A stretch of 30,639 nt of DNA, from assembly GCA_023230585.1 (NCBI GenBank), contig JALNXB010000022.1, forward strand, positions 1 to 30,639, read 5' to 3'. A program made the position numbers and the translations under genes. Source of the DNA: a bacterium (lineage in GTDB: Bacteria; Ratteibacteria; UBA8468; B48-G9; JAFGKM01). The notes under the pieces are model-generated. The model searched no databases and had not been told where the DNA came from. It saw nothing but the letters and a program-made list of their open reading frames with translations. Each line of letters opens with the position of its first letter. Within the stretch, counting starts at the first letter, position 1. Positions 24,400 through 30,576 of the stretch are shown piece after piece.

Positions 24400-25764
24400 T
24401 TATATATTGAGAGTTCTTCCATTGGTCGCTATAACGTCTTTGTAAAATAAGGCAGAGTCTTTTAGTATTCTTTTCTGTGTAACATAATCAACATAAGTAA
24501 TACCAAAACGTTGTTTATATCCATCACCCCATTCAAAATTATCAAGCATTGACCATAGAAAATAACCTTTAATATCCACACCATCCTTATAAGCTCTTGA
24601 AAATTCTGACAGATATCTCTTTATAAAATCAACCCTTTGAGGGTCGCTAACTTTACCGTCAACAGTAACCCAATCAACGTTAGCCATACCATTCTCTGTA
24701 ACTATAATAGGTAGTTTGTATCTTTCATAAAAAAACCTTGGACCCCAGTATAAAGCTTTAGGTGTAACTGGCCATCCAAAATTTGTAAGAGGTGTGTTTA
24801 AAGGAATTTTTTCAGGAACAACAGGATTATCTATCGTTTCTCCCTTAAACGGGACTCTTCCATTATATATATTGATACCAAAAAAATCGAGCGGTTGGTT
24901 AATAGTTTCTAAATCTTCAGCCCAAGTTTTAGGTAACATTTTTTCATAAAGATTTAGATAATCTTCTGGGTAGACCCCTTTATATACAGGGTCCATCCAC
25001 CAACTGTTACACCATAAATCTTTTTTGGAACTTTTAAACATAAAATCTCTTGCTGTTTGTATGTCTTGCTCAGATTCGCTTGCAGGTATTCCCACAGTTC
25101 CAACTGGTGCGTACCCTATTGAAGCCTCTTCTCCTAACAACTTTCTTATTGCTTGAACGGCTTTACCGTGAGAAACCATAACATTATGTTTTATACGTAT
25201 AATTTCTTCTATTCCGAGCATATCGCCAGGTGCAGCTTTATTTTCTTTATGCCCATATACAATAAAACATTGTGGCTCATTAAGAGTAATCCAATGTTTA
25301 ACTCTATCCCCAAGTTTGTTTACCATAACCAAAACATATTCTGCAAACCAATCAGCACAATCTGAGTTTAGCCACCCGCCTTTACAGTAAAGTTCATAAG
25401 GGTAATCCCAATGGAAAAGGGTAACAAAAGGGTTTATACCAACCTTTAGCAGTTCATCTACCAACCTATCATAAAAATCTAAACCTTTTTCATTAACACT
25501 ACCTATTCCTGAAGGAAGGACTCTTGACCAAGATACTGAAAACCTGTAAGTGTTGACACCCAAGTTTTTCATTAAAGCAACATCTTCTTTATATCTGTGG
25601 TAATGGTCGCATGCGACCTCGCCTGACTGTTGGTTCCATATATTGCCACCTTTTTTGCAGAACATATCCCAAACAGACGCCCCTCTACCATCTTGGTTGG
25701 CTGCTCCTTCAATCTGATAAGATGCTGTAGCTGTCCCCCAAAAAAAATCTTGTGGAAAACCCAT
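24400..25764 (-). CDS. GH1 family beta-glycosidase (probable beta-glucosidase)
   Basis: A 454-residue cytoplasmic glycoside hydrolase of family 1, full length. The N-terminal signature FFWGTATASYQIEGA, the acid/base residue E163 in TLNEP and the nucleophile E357 in VTENG are all present, so it should be an active retaining enzyme. It releases non-reducing terminal beta-linked sugars, most often glucose, from short oligosaccharides. No signal peptide is seen, so the substrate must be imported. AAAGGAG sits 7 nt before the ATG. The upstream region, shared with a divergent metallopeptidase gene, contains palindromes that could bind a sugar-responsive regulator. Confidence 0.95.
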   Translation of the reverse strand: MGFPQDFFWGTATASYQIEGAANQDGRGASVWDMFCKKGGNIWNQQSGEVACDHYHRYKEDVALMKNLGVNTYRFSVSWSRVLPSGIGSVNEKGLDFYDRLVDELLKVGINPFVTLFHWDYPYELYCKGGWLNSDCADWFAEYVLVMVNKLGDRVKHWITLNEPQCFIVYGHKENKAAPGDMLGIEEIIRIKHNVMVSHGKAVQAIRKLLGEEASIGYAPVGTVGIPASESEQDIQTARDFMFKSSKKDLWCNSWWMDPVYKGVYPEDYLNLYEKMLPKTWAEDLETINQPLDFFGINIYNGRVPFKGETIDNPVVPEKIPLNTPLTNFGWPVTPKALYWGPRFFYERYKLPIIVTENGMANVDWVTVDGKVSDPQRVDFIKRYLSEFSRAYKDGVDIKGYFLWSMLDNFEWGDGYKQRFGITYVDYVTQKRILKDSALFYKDVIATNGRTLNI

Positions 25765-25816
25765 ATCATTCTCCTTTACCCCAAGAGTTGCATAGTGGGA
25801 TGATTAAATTTTTATT

Positions 25817-25870
25817 CATACTTAGGATAAGTATGTAGTGATATATTAAATTGTACAATGTTTATCCTAA
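25817..25870. promoter_or_regulatory. Overlapping palindromes in the divergent glycosidase-metallopeptidase region
   Basis: catactta-gga-taagtatg (25817-25835) is a perfect 8-bp inverted repeat. Its inner part ttaggataa (25822-25830) is repeated in reverse complement as ttatcctaa (25862-25870). The arrangement gives half-sites at regular positions between two divergent genes, as expected for a dimeric repressor controlling the glycosidase. The alternative is a leader hairpin in the glycosidase mRNA. No regulator gene is adjacent. Confidence 0.5.
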
Positions 25871-25903
25871 AAAAACAATTTTTCAGAATTTCACAGTTTA
25901 AAG

Positions 25904-25909
25904 TATAAT
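25904..25909 (+). promoter_or_regulatory. Consensus -10 box abutting the metallopeptidase start
   Basis: A perfect TATAAT at 25904-25909 ends 6 nt before the ATG at 25916. The usual distance from -10 to transcription start would place +1 on the A of the ATG, predicting a leaderless transcript. TTTTCA (25880-25885), 18 bp upstream, is a weak -35 box. Confidence 0.5.
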
Positions 25910-25915
25910 TAAGGT

Positions 25916-26254
25916 ATGTTGGTAACAAAAGAAGAGTTTGAAGAGTTAATCACAGATATATGGGCAACAATTCCTAAACTTATCAAAAAAAAACTTGATA
26001 ATGTAGAGTTTTTTGTTGAAGATGGTAACAGTTCCAATATACTTGGTCTTTACCAGGGAGTTCCTTTCCCAAAAAGAAAAAATTCAGGTTATTCTCTTAT
26101 AATGCCAGACAAAATTATTCTTTTTAAAAGAAATATAGAGAATGGTTGTAGAACGAAAGAAGAACTAAAAAAGAGAGTAGAGACAGTTCTTTTACATGAG
26201 ATTGGGCATTATCTTGGCTTAAACGAATACCAGTTAAGAAAACTTGGGCTTTAA
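25916..26254 (+). CDS. Minimal zincin-like metallopeptidase
   Basis: A 112-residue protein with H94-E-I-G-H98-x-x-G101 near its C-terminus and E104 as a possible third ligand. This matches the small MMP-like metallopeptidase family (COG3824/PF06262 type), whose members are about this size and of unknown physiological role. No signal peptide or membrane segment is seen, so it is likely cytoplasmic. It is divergent from the glycosidase gene and convergent with rpiB, whose stop codon lies 7 bp from its own. The TATAAT close to the ATG and lack of a Shine-Dalgarno sequence suggest leaderless translation. Confidence 0.85.
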   Translation: MLVTKEEFEELITDIWATIPKLIKKKLDNVEFFVEDGNSSNILGLYQGVPFPKRKNSGYSLIMPDKIILFKRNIENGCRTKEELKKRVETVLLHEIGHYLGLNEYQLRKLGL

Positions 26255-26261
26255 AACCACC

Positions 26262-26699
26262 CTACTCGCCCATTTTTTGAAGTTTACTGACCCTTTTTGA
26301 GTGTCTCCCTTTAAGGAAAGGGGTTTCTAAAAAAGTTTTCACCATAAGAATAGCAAGTTCATTACTTATTATTCTACCTCCAAGAACTATCACGTTTGCG
26401 TTATTATGTTCTCTTGCTAAAGCAGCATCATATATAGTGCAGGTCCTTGCTGCTCTTACCCAAGAGAACCTGTTAGCAGCAATAGATATACCAATTCCTG
26501 TGCCACAAATCAGAATACCTGTTTTAACCTCTCGTTTTTTTATACCTTTAGCAAGTTTTTCTGCAAAATCTGGGTAATCAACCGATTTTTTTATACTTGT
26601 TCCATAATCCTTAATTTCATAACCTTCTTTAATTAAAGCGTCTTTAAGAAATTCTTTCATATCGTAACCTGCGTGGTCACTTCCTATTCCTATCTTCAT
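26262..26699 (-). CDS. rpiB: Ribose 5-phosphate isomerase B
   Basis: A 145-residue RpiB/LacAB-family isomerase interconverting ribose 5-phosphate and ribulose 5-phosphate. Family landmarks are SDHAGYDMK (residues 7-15), catalytic C65 in LICGTGIG and H98 in AREHNNANVIVLGGR. AGGAGG overlaps the stop codon of the upstream TsaC-phosphatase gene, so translation is coupled. It is last in the HPS-RraA operon, where ribulose 5-phosphate is the expected product or substrate of the first enzyme. Allose or galactose isomerases share the fold, but this context favours ribose 5-phosphate. Confidence 0.93.
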   Translation of the reverse strand: MKIGIGSDHAGYDMKEFLKDALIKEGYEIKDYGTSIKKSVDYPDFAEKLAKGIKKREVKTGILICGTGIGISIAANRFSWVRAARTCTIYDAALAREHNNANVIVLGGRIISNELAILMVKTFLETPFLKGRHSKRVSKLQKMGE

Positions 26700-26707
26700 A
26701 TTACCTC

Positions 26708-27733
26708 CTACAACAAGGGGTTATCTTTTGTAACCGATTCATAGCAACACAATCTCGGAAGAACAACCTCTTTAATAAGAAGAGATATCTTCTCTGTTAT
26801 TCTTCTATAAAAATCGAGAGATTCTCCAAAAGGGTCTTCTACTCCAAGAACAGTTACTTTATCTTCAGCGTTAGGAAAGCGTAACAGAACTTTGTTTCGG
26901 TGTGCTTCTTCCATCACATATATCAAATCAAAGTTTTTTGCCATATAAGATGTTAACTGTCTTGAAACAAAATCGCCCATATCGATACCTTTTTCTGCCA
27001 TTGCTATATATGCTAATGGGTCGGCTGTGCTTTCGTGAGAAATACCTAAGCCAGCCGACTCTACTCTAATCTGAATACCAGCATTTTTTAACATTTCTTT
27101 CAATAGGTACTCTGCTATAGGGCTTCGACAGGTATTACCTAAACATACAAAAAGAATTTTACCTCTCAGCAAACAAGGTGTTTTTTTTGTTACGTCCCAT
27201 AAAGCAGATGGGTTCCTCTCAATATCTCCAGCTGATATAACTATATCTGCCATTTTTTTAAGAGTATCTGGCATCTCTTCAACAGAGATGGGGTTATTTT
27301 CACCTGAAATATTAGCGCTCGTGGAAGCAACCACTTCAAAATGTTTCGTAACTTCACGTATAAAATCGTAATTAGGTATTCTAAAAGCAACTTTACCGTC
27401 ACCAGTAACCATATATTCCAAGTTTTCTCTACTTTTAAATATAAACGTAGTTGCTCCTGGCCATCTTTTTCTTATAAAAGATAGAGCATACTGAGGCATA
27501 TACGCAAAACGTTCTGCTTTATTTACTTTATCTACAAATCCAATAAGAGGTTTCTCATAAGAGCGTTTTTTTATGCTAAAAATCTTCTCTTTTGCTTTTA
27601 TATTAAGCCCGTCACATACTATCCCATAAACAGTATCTGTTGGTATTATGGCAACTCCCCCTGAGGCAAGCACCTTAGATGTTTTAATTGCCAATTGTTT
27701 AGTGTTATCAACCTTTAACTCAAAAACTTCCAT
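26708..27733 (-). CDS. Fusion of threonylcarbamoyl-AMP synthase (TsaC/YrdC) and a low-molecular-weight, arginine-phosphatase-like domain
   Basis: 341 residues in two complete domains. Residues 1-190 are YrdC/Sua5-type: PTDTVYG (31-37), the KxR...KPL segment (KKRSYEKPL) and STSAN (137-141), used to make threonylcarbamoyl-AMP for the t6A37 modification of tRNA. Residues 192-330 are a low-molecular-weight phosphatase: P-loop C197-L-G-N-T201-C-R203 and acid D300 in EDPFG. Canonical tyrosine phosphatases have Ile where this has T201. Thr there is characteristic of Bacillus YwlE, which removes phosphate from arginine. Separate tsaC-, ywlE- and rpiB-type genes are neighbours in Bacillus; here the first two are one chain beside rpiB. 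The frame overlaps the preceding gene by 14 bp. Confidence 0.9.
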   Translation of the reverse strand: MEVFELKVDNTKQLAIKTSKVLASGGVAIIPTDTVYGIVCDGLNIKAKEKIFSIKKRSYEKPLIGFVDKVNKAERFAYMPQYALSFIRKRWPGATTFIFKSRENLEYMVTGDGKVAFRIPNYDFIREVTKHFEVVASTSANISGENNPISVEEMPDTLKKMADIVISAGDIERNPSALWDVTKKTPCLLRGKILFVCLGNTCRSPIAEYLLKEMLKNAGIQIRVESAGLGISHESTADPLAYIAMAEKGIDMGDFVSRQLTSYMAKNFDLIYVMEEAHRNKVLLRFPNAEDKVTVLGVEDPFGESLDFYRRITEKISLLIKEVVLPRLCCYESVTKDNPLL

Positions 27734-28571
27734 ATCGTCTATCCAACCCTATCTTACATCTATGTTTATAAGAAAGAGCTTCTTCTTTCTTGTAGAGGGA
27801 TGTCCGTTTAAGTAGTTCATCAAAATCCACTAAGTGAGCATCAAAATCTGGGCCATCAACACAAGCAAACTTAACTTCACCACCAACTGTTACCCTGCAC
27901 CCTCCGCACATACCTGTACCATCTACCATTATAGGGTTTAAACTTGCTATCGTTTTTATTTTAGATTGTTTGGTAATTTCACTTATTCTCTTCATCATAG
28001 GAATAGGCCCAGCAGTAAAAAGGTAATCTATCTTTTTGTTAGACGATATGAGTTCTGAAAGTATATCTGTGGTAAACCCTTTTGTACCTTTGCTCCCATC
28101 ATCTGTAGATATATAAATCTCATTACTTAACTCTTGCATCTCTTTTTCAAGAATAAGAAGAGAACTGTTTCTTGCACCCATTATCGTGATAATGTAATTA
28201 CCAACAGATTTAAAAGATTTTGCCATCCAATATATAAAAGCTGCACCAACACCTCCAACAACCATACAGACAGTACCATAGTTTTCTATATCTACTGGAT
28301 TCCCAAGAGGTCCCACAATATTTAAGACTTTCTCTCCTTCGTTAAGCAGACCAAGTTTTACTGTTGAAGTACCAAGTTCTTGAAAAATTATAGAAACAGT
28401 ACCTTTATTTTTATTTACGCCTGCAATAGTAAGTGGTATCCTTTCGCCTTTTTCATCAACCCTCAATACTACAAACTGACCAGGTTTAGCTTTCTCTGAT
28501 ATAAGAGGAGCTTTTAGTTCCATCCTTTTAATCTTATCTCCAAGCACCTCTTTCTTAAGGACTCTATTCAC
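27720..28571 (-). CDS. NfnA/SudB-type ferredoxin-NADP+ reductase subunit (FAD and [2Fe-2S] flavoprotein)
   Basis: A 283-residue protein of the NfnA/SudB family. An FAD domain with RIPLTIAG (44-51) is followed by a nucleotide-binding site (VVGGVGAAFIYWMAK) and a C-terminal cluster motif with D217, C222, C225 and C237 in VDGTGMCGGC...FACVDGPDFDAH, the Asp-plus-three-Cys [2Fe-2S] ligand set known for Thermotoga NfnA. NfnA normally works with NfnB in flavin-based electron bifurcation between NADH, NADPH and ferredoxin, or as sulfide dehydrogenase. No NfnB-like gene is in the window. The start is GTG, chosen because AAGGAG lies 9 nt upstream. It follows the HPS-RraA gene by 13 bp. Confidence 0.9.
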   Translation of the reverse strand: MNRVLKKEVLGDKIKRMELKAPLISEKAKPGQFVVLRVDEKGERIPLTIAGVNKNKGTVSIIFQELGTSTVKLGLLNEGEKVLNIVGPLGNPVDIENYGTVCMVVGGVGAAFIYWMAKSFKSVGNYIITIMGARNSSLLILEKEMQELSNEIYISTDDGSKGTKGFTTDILSELISSNKKIDYLFTAGPIPMMKRISEITKQSKIKTIASLNPIMVDGTGMCGGCRVTVGGEVKFACVDGPDFDAHLVDFDELLKRTSLYKKEEALSYKHRCKIGLDRRYGSF

Positions 28572-28584
28572 GTCTTGTTTCTCC

Positions 28585-29895
28585 TTATTTTATTTTTTCC
28601 CATTTAAGAAGGTTTGCAACACTGCTTAATGTTCCGCCATCCTGTATCTCTTTTCTTATCCTGTTTTCTCTTTCAAGCACATCCATCGCCCTATTAACAG
28701 TTTCTACTACTCTATCCTGAGAAACTACTGCAACTCCATCAGAATCTCCCAATATCCAATCATTCGGGTATATTGTCTGGTTACCTATCCTTATTGGAAC
28801 ATTTATTTCTCCAAACCCCTTCGGTTCTGACGCTTCAGGACATATTAGTGTTGCAAAAATAGGATAATTTAATCTTCTTATTGCCTCAACATCTCTTACC
28901 CCACCGTATATAACAACCCCTGCAACCTTTTTTGTTATAGCGCTACAGGTTGCAAGTTCTCCCCATACAGCAGGCGCAACCCCGCCAGCATCTATTATTA
29001 TCACAGAATTTTCATCAGCAATATCTATCGCTTCCACAGGTTTTGCCCAGTCGCCGGGATATGTACGCACAGTTACTGCCTTACCACTAATTTTACAGTT
29101 ATCCTTCAAAATAGGCACCACCCCTCTCACCCAACCTTGCCTATGCATAGCGTCTGTTAGGTTAGATGTAGATATTTTTTTAAAGAGAGCGTCTATACCG
29201 TCTAAAGAGGCTCTCTTGTATAGGTCTGTTTTTATAGAAACCTTATCTTTGAGGGCTTTATAAATATTTTTTACAGATTCTTCAACATTAACAGATTTTG
29301 TTATAGCTCCACCAACAATAAGTATAGAAGCCCCTGAGTTAACTGCTTCAACAATATTTTCAGAATTGATACCACCAGCCGCTGCAACAGGTATATCAAC
29401 AGATTCTGAAATCTGTCTTATCAAAGAAAAATCTGTTTTACCTTTCATTTGGTTATCAATTGGAATATGCACCCCAATATAATGGACTCCAAGTTTTTCT
29501 ACTTCTATAGCTCTTTCGGCGGAAGCAAAGTTTTCCATCAAATCCACCATAACCTTGCCACCATAATTTACGGACGCTTCAACTGCTTCTCTTATTGTAC
29601 TATCAGAAGCTGCTCCCATTACAACCACTACATCAGCTCCTGACTTAAAAGCCATTTCTGCTTCAAATCTTCCTGTATCCATAATCTTCATATCAGCTAT
29701 AACAGTCTTGTTAGGGAACTCTTTTTTTAGAGCCCTAACCACACCAATACCTTCAGATTTAATAAGAGGTGTTCCGGCTTCCACCCATTCAACACCTTCT
29801 TTTACAGCTTCTATTGCTACCTTCATAGCTCTCTCAGTTTCTGTAAAATCGAGAGCAATTTGAAGTAAAGGAAATTTGTTTTTAGATTTCAACAT
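28585..29895 (-). CDS. Bifunctional 3-hexulose-6-phosphate synthase - RraA-family fusion
   Basis: 436 residues. Residues 1-215 form a hexulose-6-phosphate synthase (OMP-decarboxylase-superfamily barrel): QIALD at 12-16, D68-x-K70-x-x-D73 and AEMAFKSGADVVVVMGA. Residues 225-430 form an RraA/aldolase-like domain with GGVAPAVWGEL (304-314), R334-D335 and GDSDGVAVV. This fusion is best known from archaea (the bifunctional hexulose-6-phosphate synthase/ribonuclease-regulator type). The synthase part couples or splits formaldehyde and ribulose 5-phosphate; in archaea the reverse reaction makes pentose phosphate. The RraA part may be an aldolase or decarboxylase and need not act on RNase E. GGAGG precedes the ATG. 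First gene of a four-gene operon; 6-phospho-3-hexuloisomerase is not in the window. Confidence 0.92.
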   Translation of the reverse strand: MLKSKNKFPLLQIALDFTETERAMKVAIEAVKEGVEWVEAGTPLIKSEGIGVVRALKKEFPNKTVIADMKIMDTGRFEAEMAFKSGADVVVVMGAASDSTIREAVEASVNYGGKVMVDLMENFASAERAIEVEKLGVHYIGVHIPIDNQMKGKTDFSLIRQISESVDIPVAAAGGINSENIVEAVNSGASILIVGGAITKSVNVEESVKNIYKALKDKVSIKTDLYKRASLDGIDALFKKISTSNLTDAMHRQGWVRGVVPILKDNCKISGKAVTVRTYPGDWAKPVEAIDIADENSVIIIDAGGVAPAVWGELATCSAITKKVAGVVIYGGVRDVEAIRRLNYPIFATLICPEASEPKGFGEINVPIRIGNQTIYPNDWILGDSDGVAVVSQDRVVETVNRAMDVLERENRIRKEIQDGGTLSSVANLLKWEKIK

Positions 29896-30060
29896 TTTGC
29901 CTCCAGTTATCGTCCTTTATTGTCAGTATCAAACTACAAACTTCTTACAAATAAAACCATCTTCATTTTGACTTATCATTAATATATCTGTGGTAGGAAA
30001 TATTCAGCAAACCATCCACGCACTCTCATCCTGAGATTTTGTCCCATTAACTTCTTTGCA

Positions 30061-30137
30061 CCCCCCCCAAGGGAATTGCCACACTAAGAAACCCCTCCTA
30101 CGCCAAGAGGCGCTCGCAAAGACGGAATGGGGGGGGG
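30061..30137. repeat. Homopolymer-bounded inverted segment containing a reverse family C copy
   Basis: Eight C residues (30061-30068) and nine G residues (30129-30137) could pair around a 60-bp core. The core carries aattgccacac near its left and gcgctcgcaaagacgg near its right, the reverse orientation of the family C repeat. Homopolymers of this length are unstable in length and in sequencing. No gene crosses them. Confidence 0.5.
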
Positions 30138-30152
30138 AACGTAAAAAACGAA

Positions 30153-30203
30153 AGCGTAAAGCAAAATCCCCTCCACCTACGCTAAAATACAAGCTTCGGC
30201 GGA
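30153..30203. repeat. Second copy of family D ends
   Basis: agcgtaaagcaaaatc (30153-30168) and gcttcggcgga (30193-30203) repeat the two ends of the 9240-9353 segment, here only 24 bp apart instead of 87 bp. An internal inverted repeat agcgta/tacgct is present. The shorter spacing suggests an internally deleted relative. Confidence 0.5.
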
Positions 30204-30290
30204 CAAGCCTCATCCCATTAACCTCTTTGCAAACCCCTGAGGGCTCTCTATCCCAAGAACCCCCAAGGGTAGAGGGCAAAAAGAGGGAAG

Positions 30291-30480
30291 GTGTATGCAC
30301 CGTAGTACCAGAGTGAGTAGACACCACATACGCTTTTCTTTTATGTCTTTAACTGCCGTTTTGTGGCATTGCGAGGAATGTCTTCTAATGACGTGGCAAC
30401 CCTCGTATTTATCCTTATTATTTTTTTGTCTTTTATTCGTTAAAAAAGTATGTGTCTATTCACGAATTACAAGGTGCTAC
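30291..30480. mobile_element. Small element with imperfect terminal inverted repeats (MITE-like), built from family B
   Basis: The left end is the family B repeat (30291-30331). Its reverse complement, diverged, forms the right end (30442-30480). Shared blocks are GTAG(T/C)ACC, then GTGA(G/A)TAGACAC, then ATAC followed by a T-run, in the same order and inward orientation, with short gaps between. The interior carries a family C copy (30365-30417) and no plausible gene. This is the layout of a non-autonomous element or of a long stem-loop repeat. The element ends 12 bp before the second copy of family A. Confidence 0.55.
30365..30417. repeat. Family C repeat inside the MITE-like element
   Basis: Begins with attgcgagga, passes tgacgtggcaaccctcg and ends tttatcctta. 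It corresponds to 9119-9190, which has a longer centre. The ends attgc and gcaa give partial dyad symmetry. Confidence 0.55.
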
Positions 30481-30492
30481 TACAACTCAAGC

Positions 30493-30532
30493 AAGAATCG
30501 GGCTGTTAACAAAAGGTTCAAGCCTTTTGTTC
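30493..30532. repeat. Second, perfect copy of family A (40 bp)
   Basis: Identical over 40 bp to positions 1-40, in the same orientation, and then abruptly different. It keeps the hairpin aacaaaagg/ccttttgtt but lacks the outer partner gcccgatt found at 106-113 in the first copy, so only the 5' half of the larger fold is present. The rest of the 29896-30639 region holds no gene that I can support. Confidence 0.8.
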
Positions 30533-30544
30533 TTCTCCTATGTT

Positions 30545-30576
30545 AAAAGTCAAAAAATTCTACCCTAAAGACTTTT
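30545..30576 (+). terminator. Weak terminator-like hairpin at the right edge
   Basis: aaaagtc (30545-30551) and gactttt (30570-30576) can pair, followed by atttttaac. The stem is short and AT-rich and the loop is 18 nt, so this is only a possibility. Confidence 0.2.

Larger units (their letters stand above)
30042..30231. repeat. Pair of 19-bp direct repeats (family E)
   Basis: tcccattaacttctttgca (30042-30060) and tcccattaacctctttgca (30213-30231) differ at one position and are 171 bp apart. Between them lie a C8 tract, a reverse copy of family C, a G9 tract and a copy of family D. The pair may mark a tandem duplication or borders of a small inserted segment. Confidence 0.6.

Noticed and set aside
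30004..30327. Open frames on both strands in the right-hand intergenic region.
   Set aside because: They run through C8/G9 tracts and several repeat families. Neither translation resembles a protein domain.
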